Positions 7,473 through 15,903 of a stretch of DNA of 64,000 nucleotides are shown in pieces. The stretch spans positions 1 to 64,000 of the forward strand of contig NZ_QJJM01000002.1 in the NCBI RefSeq assembly GCF_003201955.1, written 5' to 3'. This DNA comes from Blastomonas natatoria (lineage in GTDB: Bacteria; Pseudomonadota; Alphaproteobacteria; Sphingomonadales; Sphingomonadaceae). Below the pieces are notes generated by a model. The model saw only the letters and a program-made list of their open reading frames with translations, was not told the DNA's origin and made no database searches. Position 1 is the stretch's first letter. The number at the start of each line of letters is the position of its first letter. Made by a program: the position numbers and the translations under genes.

Positions 7473-8744
7473 TTAGCCGCTTTTGGCCTCGGCTGGGTAC
7501 TTGGCTACAATCTGCATTACCTCCTTACCCCACAACGCCAACGCCTCGCGCTTCTCGTTGGTATACTGGTGTCGGTGATAGACCCCCGCCACACCGGCCA
7601 TAGCTGATCCTGACTGGTGATTGAGGACCGCTTCAGAAACCACCAGAGGTATGCCGAGACGCTGGAGGCCAGTTGCCACCGTCCGCCGAATGTCATGCAT
7701 TGTGAAGTGACCGGCTTCGTAGCCGAGCTTCTCGTCCACGCTTGCTCTGATCCGCTTCCATGCTTTCGAGAGGCCGCTAACGCTGTTCGTGCTGGTGACC
7801 TTCGATGCCAACAGAATCTGGGATTGCTTGTGAGCGTCGTCAGGGTCGATCCCTGCGGCCATGAATACCTCTGTGACGACTGCAAGAGCCTGCGCGGACA
7901 GCGGCACCACATTCGCTTTGCCATTTTTCGCTCGGTCGCCTGGGACGGTCCAGACCTTCGCCTTGAAATCGAACTCGTCACAAGCTGCATCGAGCACTTC
8001 TCCCCGGCGTTGAGCCGTAAGGACAAGCATCTGCACAAGGTGACCGAACGGATAGCCATCCTCGACCGCAGATTGCCATAGCGCCGCGAGTTCTCGGTCG
8101 CTGAGTACGCGATCACGAGGTTCATTCCGCTTCGGACGCCACGCGTCCCGGCAGGGATTAGCAGGCATATGCTCGAGTCTGGTGAGTGCCCACGTGTAGA
8201 AGGTCGAAAGATGGCGATAGACGATCCGCGCCATCGTCAGGGTTTCCTTGCCCCGCTCGAATGCGATCTTCTCAACAAAGCGGCTCACGTCACCTCGGGT
8301 AATGGAGTCCGCGAGGCGGTCTCCCAGCTCGGGCTCAATGTACTTTCGGAAGACCCGATCGAACTCCCTCGCGCTGCGCTTTTTGCCCTCGATCTGCTGG
8401 GACAGATACGTCTCGTAGAGCTCGGCGACCGTACCGACGCCCTTTGACCCCTTCCTCTTAGCACCCGGCTTCCTGGCAATGCTCTTGCCCTGCTCGACAT
8501 CGACAAGCAGATCGCGCGCCTTCTTACGCGCATGGGCGAGGGTAAAACTCGGACCATGGCGTCCGATGGTCACATTCAACCACTTGCCCTGAACCCGCTT
8601 GCGCAGAATGTATGTCTTGATACCACTGGCACCCATGCGGAGCCTCAGGCCGGGGACGATACCATCGGCCAGCTCAATCTGACCAGCCGCCGGCGCCTTG
8701 AGCCCTGCGATCTTGGCGTCCGTCAAACCTACTTTGTTCGCCAT
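7473..8744 (-). CDS. Tyrosine-type site-specific integrase (DUF4102 N-terminus)
   Basis: A 423-residue P4-like integrase that inserts and excises the element at a tRNA gene. Residues 1-90 are the DUF4102 arm-binding domain (LTDAKIAGLKAPAAGQIELA), residues 105-200 the core-binding SAM-like domain, and residues 215-400 the catalytic domain with Arg in TAQRRGEVLDAACDEF, Lys in GDRAKNGKANVVPLS, HxxR in FTMHDIRRTVATGL and the nucleophile Tyr in GVAGVYHRHQYTNEKREAL. It is complete. It sits next to the att site and reads away from it. An exact SOS box lies 44-58 bases upstream, so excision should respond to DNA damage. Confidence 0.92.
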   Translation of the reverse strand: MANKVGLTDAKIAGLKAPAAGQIELADGIVPGLRLRMGASGIKTYILRKRVQGKWLNVTIGRHGPSFTLAHARKKARDLLVDVEQGKSIARKPGAKRKGSKGVGTVAELYETYLSQQIEGKKRSAREFDRVFRKYIEPELGDRLADSITRGDVSRFVEKIAFERGKETLTMARIVYRHLSTFYTWALTRLEHMPANPCRDAWRPKRNEPRDRVLSDRELAALWQSAVEDGYPFGHLVQMLVLTAQRRGEVLDAACDEFDFKAKVWTVPGDRAKNGKANVVPLSAQALAVVTEVFMAAGIDPDDAHKQSQILLASKVTSTNSVSGLSKAWKRIRASVDEKLGYEAGHFTMHDIRRTVATGLQRLGIPLVVSEAVLNHQSGSAMAGVAGVYHRHQYTNEKREALALWGKEVMQIVAKYPAEAKSG

Positions 8745-8787
8745 ATGTACCTGCTACCTTAGGTAGCTTTTTGTAGTGGATACTGGC

Positions 8788-8802
8788 GAACATTTCAAGA
8801 AC
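8788..8802. promoter_or_regulatory. LexA (SOS) box in front of integrase
   Basis: On the minus strand it reads GTTCttgaaatGTTC, an exact GTTC-N7-GTTC operator, 44 bases upstream of the integrase start codon (8744). This position is suitable for overlap with the promoter. Confidence 0.75.
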
Positions 8803-8848
8803 AATGCGGACTATAAATCGCAGATTTCCGACATTCTTGGACACATGC

Positions 8849-8920
8849 GGACGCGCTAGGACCCTCTGATCATGGCTCTTAATCAGCGGGTCCTAGGTTC
8901 GAGCCCTAGTGCGTCCACCA
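8849..8920 (+). other. Attachment site: 3' half of tRNA-Lys(CTT) with inverted arm
   Basis: Bases 8876-8920 are the anticodon loop onward of a tRNA-Lys: CTCTTAA, the stem half TCAGC, T-arm CTAGG-TTCGAGC-CCTAG, acceptor TGCGTCC and encoded CCA. The 5' half is not a tRNA: bases 8849-8870 have no D-arm and instead mirror the 3' half (CTAGGACCC at 8856-8864 pairs with GGGTCCTAG at 8888-8896; CTGAT at 8866-8870 pairs with ATCAG at 8882-8886). This is the layout of inverted integrase core sites around a strand-exchange region in the anticodon loop. It marks the right-hand junction (attR-like) of the element. Confidence 0.7.
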
Positions 8921-9180
8921 TTTTTTCCGACAAACCAAATAGCTGTACCTCTCCTCTGCCCAGGAATGGCGAGAGGCATCCCCTGGCAGCGGTCGGGGCA
9001 ACATCCTGGCTGATTGGCAAAGACGGGAACTCGCAACTCGTGCGGGTCTTCCTTGTCCATTGCCGAGACGGCAAGGCATTACCCTGACCTTGCGTGGCAC
9101 GCGGCCGATCTGGGCAGCGCACCGCTGGCCGGTCGCCCTGCGACTGTCGATGCCCCTGTTTTCCTGCCCCTTTAGCGGAG

Positions 9181-10107
9181 TCAGCGATGAAACAGGCGGA
9201 TGGCAGCAGGCTGGCGGGGTACGGCGGCAGGAACAAGGACGGTGATCGCCTTCGGCATGACCTTGAAATGCGCAGGAGTGGCGGTGACGATCTCGCCGTC
9301 GGTATTGATCGGCATGGGACGCCGCGTCTCGATATCGAATTCCACGCAGCGGGCAGTCCGGACCTCTTTCCAGGCGCCATGCGTACCCGTCCGGAATGCC
9401 CGTACCATCAAGGCGAGCTTCCACAGGTTGCGCATCTCCAGACTGTAGAGATCCAGCGACCCGTCATCGATGGCAGCCGTCTCTTCCACGACATTGCCAC
9501 CGCCGTAGAGACGTCCGTTGCCGATCGCGATCTGATAGGTCTTTACCCTCGTTCCGCTACCTTTCTCGACAATCCTGGCGCGAAACCTTCGCGCTCCTGC
9601 CAGAATGCGCAGTGCGGCGACGGCATACCCCAGTCGGCCGAACCGTTTCTTGATCGCGGGATCGAGCTTCTGCGCCAGATCGCTGCTGAGCCCGATGCTG
9701 GCCACATTGAAGAAGGCATGGCCATTCACCATGCCGACATCGATCTGCCGCGCGTGCCCGGCGACGATCACATCGGCAGCGGCAGCGAAATCGAGCGGGA
9801 TCGACAGGGTCCGCGCAAGGTCGTTGGCGGTTCCAGCCGGAATGATCCCCAGCGGCAGCCCGCTTTCCATGATCGCCGGGGCCGCCGACGAGATCGATCC
9901 ATCGCCGCCACAGACAGCAACGAGATCCGCCGATTGATGTAGCCGGGAAATGTCGCGCGCGATTTCGGGCAGGTTGGCAAAGGGTTCGACGATGACGGAC
10001 AGCCCGCCAGCTTCAAGGCGTGCGCGCACCGGCTCCAGTGCAGCCGCGCCCTGCCGCGATTGTGCATTGTGAAGCAGCAGGACACGCTTGCCGGTATCGG
10101 ATGGCAC
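9181..10107 (-). CDS. Diacylglycerol/lipid kinase family protein (YegS/DgkB-like)
   Basis: A 308-residue ATP-dependent lipid kinase that phosphorylates diacylglycerol or a related lipid on the inner membrane face. The nucleotide site shows as DLVAVCGGDGSISSAAPAI (residues 60-80), and the second conserved loop as GIIPAGTANDLARTLSIP. The C-terminal beta domain carries GNGRLYGGGNVVEETAAIDD and MPINTDGEIV, all typical. No signal peptide or membrane helix. It is a single gene on the chromosomal side of the att site, with no functional link visible to its neighbours. Confidence 0.85.
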   Translation of the reverse strand: MPSDTGKRVLLLHNAQSRQGAAALEPVRARLEAGGLSVIVEPFANLPEIARDISRLHQSADLVAVCGGDGSISSAAPAIMESGLPLGIIPAGTANDLARTLSIPLDFAAAADVIVAGHARQIDVGMVNGHAFFNVASIGLSSDLAQKLDPAIKKRFGRLGYAVAALRILAGARRFRARIVEKGSGTRVKTYQIAIGNGRLYGGGNVVEETAAIDDGSLDLYSLEMRNLWKLALMVRAFRTGTHGAWKEVRTARCVEFDIETRRPMPINTDGEIVTATPAHFKVMPKAITVLVPAAVPRQPAAIRLFHR

Positions 10108-10303
10108 GAACAGACCTATCGCAGCAGGAAAAGAGCGCCGTCAGTCATAGCCGGTTCGCGGGCAAAGCCCTGCATAATCTTTGCAGCAGCGTCAGAAATC
10201 CAGGTCCAGAGCATTCGGCGCGCTTTTTCGAACGTCGCAAAGCGGACTTTCCACGCAGTCCCGGATCGTTCATCAACGCAGTGTTCGTTCAGAGGAGAAG
10301 CTG

Positions 10304-10978
10304 ATGGAGTTTGACGAGGTCATTCTGGGTCGTCGGAGCATTCGCGGTTACAAGCCCGATCCGGTGCCGCGCGCGCTGATCGAGGAAATCCTGCAGATCG
10401 CGATGCGAGCCCCGTCGTCGATGAATACCCAGCCCTGGAACTTCTATGTCATCACCGGCGAGCCTCTCGATCGGATCCGGCGCGGCAATACCGAGCGGAT
10501 GATCGCAGGCGTGCCGCAGTCGCGCGAATTTCGCACCGGAAAGCCCTTTGCGGGACCCCATCGCGAGCGGCAGATCGGAGTCGCCAAGCAGCTGTTCTCG
10601 GCGATGGGCATCGCCCGTAACGATGCGGATGCCCGGCAGGATTGGGTCCTGCGCGGCTTCCGTCAGTTCGATGCACCGGTTTGCGTCATCATCACCTATG
10701 ACCGCGATCTCGATGGCAGCGACGACACGCCATTCGATTGCGGTGCTGTCGCGACGGCTCTGGTCAACGCCGCATGGTCACGCGGGCTGGGCGCGGTGAT
10801 CAACAGCCAGGGCATCATGCAATCGCCAGTTGTGCGCGAACACGCCGGGATCGCAGACGATCAGGTAATCATGAAGAGCATTGCCCTGGGATGGCCAGAC
10901 GAGACCTTTCCAGCGAACGCGGTGGTCTCGACCCGCAAGTCGGTGGATGAGGCAGCGGTGTTCGTCGGATTCGAATGA
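10304..10978 (+). CDS. Nitroreductase family flavoprotein
   Basis: A 224-residue FMN-dependent oxidoreductase that uses NAD(P)H to reduce nitro groups, quinones or activated double bonds. The N-terminal FMN phosphate motif RRSIRGYKPDPVP, the substrate-loop motif MRAPSSMNTQPWNFYVITGE and the C-terminal IALGWPDETFPANAVVSTRK are all normal. ATG at 10304 follows an AGAGGAGAA ribosome site. It reads toward the old yellow enzyme gene 230 bases further on; the two flavin reductases probably act on unsaturated intermediates of the catabolic cluster, though this is inferred from position only. Confidence 0.88.
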   Translation: MEFDEVILGRRSIRGYKPDPVPRALIEEILQIAMRAPSSMNTQPWNFYVITGEPLDRIRRGNTERMIAGVPQSREFRTGKPFAGPHRERQIGVAKQLFSAMGIARNDADARQDWVLRGFRQFDAPVCVIITYDRDLDGSDDTPFDCGAVATALVNAAWSRGLGAVINSQGIMQSPVVREHAGIADDQVIMKSIALGWPDETFPANAVVSTRKSVDEAAVFVGFE

Positions 10979-11209
10979 TCATCAGCATCATTTGCCTCAG
11001 GGATCGTGCGCGACCGGGCTGAAGGGTGAGCAGAAAGCGATGGCCACCAGCATCCTTGCTGGAGGCTAGCACAGCTGTTTGGTTGCTGAACGCGCGGCAA
11101 GTGCGGATTGCCCAAATCGAAGATGAGATAATCGTGCAATCCATCGATGTTCGGCTGCAGCAAGGCTGCGCCTGATGCAGACTGCCGGTCCGCTTTCCGA
11201 GTAACCGCA

Positions 11210-12301
11210 ATGCCCTTGTCCAGCCTGTTCTCGCCCCTAACCATCGGCCGACTGAAGCTCGAATCGCGCCTGGTGATGGCGCCGATGACGCGGCGGATGA
11301 GTCCTGGCGGCATGCCGGGGACGGAGGTTGCGGACTATTACCGGCGCCGCGCAGAAGGCGGCGTGGCGCTGATCATCTCCGAAGGCACGGGCATTGCCGA
11401 TCCTGCAGCCCTGGCCGAAGCCGGCGTTCCCGAATTCCATGGCGCAGCGCTATCTGGCTGGGCAGAAGTGCTGCACCGCGTCCACGCTGCTGGGGGCAGA
11501 ATGTTTCCGCAACTCTGGCATGTCGGCAGTGCGCGCAAGCCCGACCAGACCGGTACCCCGCATGTGCCTGCAGTTTCTCCATCCGGCCTGTTCGCACCCG
11601 GCAAGCCCAATGGAGAGACACTCGACGATGCGCGCATTGCTGCCATCATCGCAGCCTATGGGGATGCTGCGGCTGACGCACTGCGGCTGGGCTTTGACGG
11701 GATAGAGCTTCACGCGGCGCACGGTTATCTGATCGACCAGTTCTTCTGGGTCCCGACGAACCAGCGCAAGGATGTCTGGGGGCGCGAACCCTGGCGCTTT
11801 GCGCAGGAGGTCATTCGCGAGTGCCGCCGCCGCACCAGCCCGCAATTTCCCATCTGCCTGCGGTTCTCGCAGTGGAAGCAGCAGGACTATGCCGCCCGTC
11901 TGTTCGATGCGCCTGCAGCGCTCGAGCCCTTTGTGGCGGCGATGGCCGACGCCGGAACCGACATCTTCCATTGTTCCACCCGCCGCTTCTGGGAGCCCGA
12001 ATTCGAGGGCAGCCGGATGAATCTGGCCGGCTGGACGCGCAAGCTTTCGGGCAAGCCCGTGATCACGGTCGGCTCTGTCGGACTGGACGAGGACTTTCTG
12101 ATCACCCGGGTCGGCGATGATCCCATTCCGGACAGCGCGCGGCTTGATCTGCTGGACGACATGCTGGCAAGCGGGGAAATCGATCTCGTCGCCGTCGGCC
12201 GCGCACTGATCGGCGATGCACAATGGGGCAACAGGATGCGCGACGGGCACTTTGACCGGATCACGCCGTTTACGCGCGAAGCGCTGACGCGGCTGGATTA
12301 G
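11210..12301 (+). CDS. Old yellow enzyme family NADH:flavin oxidoreductase
   Basis: A 363-residue FMN-binding TIM-barrel enzyme that reduces the C=C bond of alpha,beta-unsaturated carbonyl compounds. Motifs: SRLVMAPMTRRMSPGGMPG near the N-terminus, the substrate-binding pair in FDGIELHAAHGYLIDQFFW (His-x-x-His), NQRKDVWGREPWRFA, and the FMN phosphate loop region VAVGRALIGDAQWGNRMRDG. The ATG at 11210 is chosen because homologues begin PLSSLFSPLTIG. It converges on the thioesterase gene with a four-base overlap of ends. Role in the cluster is likely reduction of a cyclic enone. Confidence 0.88.
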   Translation: MPLSSLFSPLTIGRLKLESRLVMAPMTRRMSPGGMPGTEVADYYRRRAEGGVALIISEGTGIADPAALAEAGVPEFHGAALSGWAEVLHRVHAAGGRMFPQLWHVGSARKPDQTGTPHVPAVSPSGLFAPGKPNGETLDDARIAAIIAAYGDAAADALRLGFDGIELHAAHGYLIDQFFWVPTNQRKDVWGREPWRFAQEVIRECRRRTSPQFPICLRFSQWKQQDYAARLFDAPAALEPFVAAMADAGTDIFHCSTRRFWEPEFEGSRMNLAGWTRKLSGKPVITVGSVGLDEDFLITRVGDDPIPDSARLDLLDDMLASGEIDLVAVGRALIGDAQWGNRMRDGHFDRITPFTREALTRLD

Positions 12302-13077
12302 CCGGGATTAAACAACAGCGTCTGCCCGCCGGTCGCGAGCAGAACGCCCTGCTCGCTCCAGAGCTCGACCCGCCCCTGGGCAAAGCCCGACGCCGCCGCC
12401 GCGATGGTGATATCGGCGAGGCACCAGCCCGGTGCTGCGCTGCGCACCATGCGCAGGCTGTTGTCGATGCTGTTGCCTCCGCCGGGCCGCCCGCTCATCC
12501 GGCCCAGCGCCACAGGAATGAAATCGGCAAACAGGGCAAGGCTCGCCATATCGATCGGCCCCGTGGCCTTGCGGCGCAGCCAGAAGCGTGCGCGTCCCGC
12601 AGGAAGGCAATCCTCGGGAAGTTCGCGGACCTCCATGGTGTCCAGAAAATGCGCGTTGTCATCCTGGCGCGGCAAGCGGGCGCTGGGCAGGCATTGATCG
12701 GGCGCAGGGACAAGCGGGGCATCGAGCCATTGCTGCTCGGCAAAGCCTGACCTCTCCCCCAGTGTCACGCCCGCCGACAGAACCAGACGGTTGTCCACCC
12801 GCCCGCTGACCTGCGCCTGTACCAGGGTCCGACCGGCCTGCAGGATGTCGACCGTCAGTTCGAGCCTTGCCCCCAGCGGGGTGAAGCTGACGAACTGCAG
12901 CGCCCCCTGAACCACGGGGCGCTGAACGGTCTCGGCCGCGGCCTCCAGCGCGAGTGCCAGGCACGCGCCACCGAACAGATAGGCGTGGCCCGGTGGGCCT
13001 ACTGCCAGCGCCGGTGCAATGTCGATGGCAAAGCGGCCATCGCCCCGGCTCAGAAGATCGGGAAAGGCAGCCGTCAT
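12298..13077 (-). CDS. Acyl-CoA thioesterase-like double hotdog protein
   Basis: A 259-residue TesB/acyl-CoA thioesterase superfamily protein. The N-terminal hotdog includes GPPGHAYLFGGACLALALEA and VVQGALQFVSFTPLGARLEL; the C-terminal hotdog includes DMASLALFADFIPVALGRMS and WCLADITIAAAASGFAQGRV, ending with ATGGQTLLF, the common last strand of the family (usually followed by R). It would release or proofread CoA esters made in this cluster. ATG follows the stop of the SnoaL gene directly (TAGATG), so it is the last gene of the long leftward operon. Confidence 0.75.
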   Translation of the reverse strand: MTAAFPDLLSRGDGRFAIDIAPALAVGPPGHAYLFGGACLALALEAAAETVQRPVVQGALQFVSFTPLGARLELTVDILQAGRTLVQAQVSGRVDNRLVLSAGVTLGERSGFAEQQWLDAPLVPAPDQCLPSARLPRQDDNAHFLDTMEVRELPEDCLPAGRARFWLRRKATGPIDMASLALFADFIPVALGRMSGRPGGGNSIDNSLRMVRSAAPGWCLADITIAAAASGFAQGRVELWSEQGVLLATGGQTLLFNPG

Positions 13078-13605
13078 CTATGCTCGCGCAAAGGAGTAGA
13101 CAGGATCGTCGGGCCAGCGTCCGCCCACGGGCTTGCGCGCGCCAAAGCGCTCGGCCTCGGTGCCAGGGGGCAGCGGCATCTCTTCCACCCAGTCGAACAC
13201 CACCAGCCGGTTGAGCACGCGCCATTCGCCGTTGCGCTCGACAAACCAGTCGAGATAGCGGCCCTTCATGTCCCATTGGGTCAGCTTGCCATCGGCACCC
13301 GGCTGGCGCTGGAAGGCGGAGAAATAGCTCTCGACCGCCGCGCCGCCCTCGCGGAATTCGATCAGTACATTGTGGATCTGGTGAATGCCGCGCTCGATGT
13401 GCGGCAGCATCTTCATCGCCCAGTCGACAAAGCCCTCCGCGCTGCCATTATAGGGTCCGTGATTGTCGGTTCCGTCCGGCCAATAGGCAGAGCGCAGCAT
13501 TGCTTCGTCCGCGCGATCGATGCCGCGGCAATAGCGCATCAGGCAATCACGGATGCGCTCGCGCGCAATCAGCTCGGCGACCTGCGGGTCGGGGGCGGCG
13601 GTCAT
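13078..13605 (-). CDS. SnoaL-like / NTF2-fold protein
   Basis: A 175-residue nuclear transport factor 2-like protein with the SnoaL_4 pattern: IRDCLMRYCRGIDRADEAML followed by YWPDGTDNHGPYNG and, further on, HQIHNVLIEF and GRYLDWFVERNGEWRVLNRL. Members act as ring-hydroxylating dioxygenase beta-like subunits, dehydratases or isomerases; the conserved Tyr/Asp/His of scytalone-dehydratase-like enzymes are consistent with RYCRGID and HQIHN. Exact reaction unknown. The start overlaps the upstream acyl-CoA dehydrogenase stop by four bases (ATGA), so it is tightly coupled. Confidence 0.78.
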   Translation of the reverse strand: MTAAPDPQVAELIARERIRDCLMRYCRGIDRADEAMLRSAYWPDGTDNHGPYNGSAEGFVDWAMKMLPHIERGIHQIHNVLIEFREGGAAVESYFSAFQRQPGADGKLTQWDMKGRYLDWFVERNGEWRVLNRLVVFDWVEEMPLPPGTEAERFGARKPVGGRWPDDPVYSFARA

Positions 13606-14711
13606 GCTGCAAACCTCATGCGATGGTGATCGATGGAACCGTGCGCGATGGCAAGCATCATCTGACGCTTGAGGTGATGGCTGACGATCAGCTCGTCGCT
13701 GAACCCGACCCCGCCGTGCAGCTGTACCGCCTGCTGGCCGACATAGATGCCGCATTCGCTGATCCGCACCTTGGCGGCCGACACCGCGCGCTGGAAGGCG
13801 GCATCGCCCTTGGGGATCGACAGCGCAATATGGCACAGCATCGCCCGGGCCTCTTCGCATGCCACGGTCATGTCGACCATGCGGTGCTGTAGCACCTGGA
13901 AGCTGCCGATCGGCTTGCCGAACTGTTCGCGGGTCCGCAGATAATCGAGCGTGATCGCACTCACTGCCTCCATTGATCCCACCGCTTCGGCGAGATAGCC
14001 GCAACTTGCGCGCGCCACAGCGGCCTCGATATCGGCCAGCGCATCGCCCTGGCTCCCGATGAGCTGGCCCGCAACGCCCTCCAGCTCCAGACGGGCGTGG
14101 CGGTGGCCGTCGACAGCTCGAAACCGCTCGACCCTGAGGCCCGGGGCGCTGGCGGAGACGAGGAACAGCGACAGCCCGTCGCGATCCCGGACGCCGCCGG
14201 CCGTACGCGCAGGCACGATGAACCATTCGGCATCGCCGCCATCCTCGACATGCGCCTTGGCGCCATCCAGCGTCCATCCTTCATCCGATCCGGTCGCACG
14301 GGTGGCGACATGGTGCAGATCATAGCCGCCATCATCTTCCAGCAGAGCAGCCGCGACGATAGCTTCGCCGGCGCCGATCTGCTCGATCAGGTCGTCCTGC
14401 ACCGCGCCGCCGCGCGCCAGCAGCGCCGGGGCGAGCACGCAACTGGCCATATAGGGGCCAGGCACCAGGTTGCGTCCGAAGCCTTCGCCCAGCGCCATCA
14501 GTTCGATGATGCCGCCGCCCAGCCCGCCACATTCCTCGGCGATCGGCAGCAGCAGCCAGCCGAGATCTGCCATCCTGGCCCAGGCATCCGTCTCGCCGCT
14601 CCGCCCCTGCCGGATCAGCCGGTGGCGTTCGGTCGGCGGAAAGTGCTCCTGGCCGAAGCGCAGAATGCTGTCGAGCAGCATCGCCTGTTCATCCGAATAG
14701 GTAAAACGCAT
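13602..14711 (-). CDS. Acyl-CoA dehydrogenase, FAD-site subunit of a probable heteromer
   Basis: A 369-residue acyl-CoA dehydrogenase with the usual three-part fold. It carries the FAD-binding signature YLRTREQFGKPIGSFQVLQH (about residues 260-280) and the C-terminal QAVQLHGGVGFSDELIVSHH, but lacks the GTSEIQ-like segment. The adjacent dehydrogenase has the opposite pattern. Such complementary pairs are known from steroid-type alpha2beta2 dehydrogenases, where one FAD site is built per heterodimer, so this is probably one half of a complex oxidising a bulky acyl-CoA. It lies four bases downstream of the partner gene and overlaps the next gene. Confidence 0.88.
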   Translation of the reverse strand: MRFTYSDEQAMLLDSILRFGQEHFPPTERHRLIRQGRSGETDAWARMADLGWLLLPIAEECGGLGGGIIELMALGEGFGRNLVPGPYMASCVLAPALLARGGAVQDDLIEQIGAGEAIVAAALLEDDGGYDLHHVATRATGSDEGWTLDGAKAHVEDGGDAEWFIVPARTAGGVRDRDGLSLFLVSASAPGLRVERFRAVDGHRHARLELEGVAGQLIGSQGDALADIEAAVARASCGYLAEAVGSMEAVSAITLDYLRTREQFGKPIGSFQVLQHRMVDMTVACEEARAMLCHIALSIPKGDAAFQRAVSAAKVRISECGIYVGQQAVQLHGGVGFSDELIVSHHLKRQMMLAIAHGSIDHHRMRFAA

Positions 14712-14715
14712 CGCG

Positions 14716-15903
14716 CTATCCCTTCAGGCCCAGCGCGCGCTGGGCGATGATGTTGTGCTGGATCTCGCTCGACCCGCCATAGATGGAGGTGACACGGGCA
14801 TAGAGTGCGCCCTGCATCGCATAAGGCATGTCGGCGGGCAGATCATGGCTATTGTCCAGCGGCGCGAAATGCGCGGCGCGCGGCCCCAGCGCGCCGACCC
14901 AAAGCGCAGTGCCTGCCTGGCTTAGCTGCGACCAGCGCAGCTTGATCATCGAACCCAGCGGGCCGGAGTCGGTCCCTGCCGCAGCATCGGCCATCACGCG
15001 CAGCACCATGGTCTGCAGCGCGGTGACCTCGATCTCATATTGCGCCAGCTTCGCCTTGAAACCCGGCATGTCGATCAGCCGCACACCGCCGATGGTGCGT
15101 CTGGATGCCGCCTCGCGGATGGCCTTGACCGTCTGGATCAGGAAGATCGCGACCGATGCGGTGACCATCCGCTCTCGGTCGAGCAGCACCTTGCCATATT
15201 CCCAGCCGCGTCCTTCCTCGCCGACCAGATTGGCGGCGGGCACGCGCACATCGTCGAGGAACATCTCGTTGGTGTGGTGCTTTTCGTCCATCGTCGCGAC
15301 TGGGCGGATGGTGATGCCCGGAGTCTTCATGTCGACCAGCAGCAGCGAGATGCCCTGCTGTCTCTTGGGTTCGTCCGACGTGCGCGCCAGCACGAAACAA
15401 TGGCTGGCGACATGGCCATAGCTGGTCCAGGCCTTTTGCCCGTTCAGCACATAATCGTCGCCGTCACGGACTGCACGGGTGCGCAGCGAGGCCAGATCGG
15501 ACCCGGCATTGGGTTCCGAATAGCCCTGGCACCACCAGTCGTCGGCGTTGACGATGCCGGGCAGATAGCGGTCCTTTAGCTCCTGACTGCCATAGGTAAA
15601 GATGATCGGCCCGATCAGTTCCAGCCCCTGGTGGAACTGTGCCGGCGCATCCGCCTCGGCCGCTTCGGTCCAAAAGATATACTGGCGGATCGGGCTCCAT
15701 CCGGTACCGCCATATTCGACCGGCCAGGTCGGCGCCCCCCAGCCGCGCGCGGCAAGGCGCTTCTGATAGGCGACCAGCTCTTCCGGATTCAGCCGCAGGC
15801 CGGCGCGCACGCGCGTGCGCCACTCATCGGGGATGCCGGTCGCAAAGAAGGCGCGCACCTCCTCGCGAAAGGCCAGGTCGGCAGGATCGAGTTCAAATTC
15901 CAT
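14716..15903 (-). CDS. Acyl-CoA dehydrogenase, catalytic-type subunit of a probable heteromer
   Basis: A 395-residue acyl-CoA dehydrogenase. The middle domain has WCQGYSEPNAGSDLASLRTR and the C-terminus has the family segment YGGSSEIQHNIIAQRALGL. The RxxFGxPIxxFQxxQ flavin motif is replaced by RRTIGGVRLIDMPGFKAKLA, without the usual FG and FQ. Together with the neighbouring gene this fits an alpha2beta2 steroid-type enzyme. The ATG at 15903 matches the family start (MEFELDPADLAFREEVRAFF) and overlaps the end of the SMP-30 gene by 11 bases; longer in-frame starts lie inside that gene. Confidence 0.88.
   Translation of the reverse strand: MEFELDPADLAFREEVRAFFATGIPDEWRTRVRAGLRLNPEELVAYQKRLAARGWGAPTWPVEYGGTGWSPIRQYIFWTEAAEADAPAQFHQGLELIGPIIFTYGSQELKDRYLPGIVNADDWWCQGYSEPNAGSDLASLRTRAVRDGDDYVLNGQKAWTSYGHVASHCFVLARTSDEPKRQQGISLLLVDMKTPGITIRPVATMDEKHHTNEMFLDDVRVPAANLVGEEGRGWEYGKVLLDRERMVTASVAIFLIQTVKAIREAASRRTIGGVRLIDMPGFKAKLAQYEIEVTALQTMVLRVMADAAAGTDSGPLGSMIKLRWSQLSQAGTALWVGALGPRAAHFAPLDNSHDLPADMPYAMQGALYARVTSIYGGSSEIQHNIIAQRALGLKG

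Noticed and set aside
8849-8920. Intact tRNA gene
   Set aside because: The 3' half fits tRNA-Lys, but there is no D-arm, the anticodon stem does not pair, and the 5' half is an inverted copy of the 3' half. It is better read as an att site.
9065-9090. Hairpin TTGCCGAGACGGCAA as terminator of the lipid kinase
   Set aside because: The stem is only six base pairs and no T-run follows on the minus strand.
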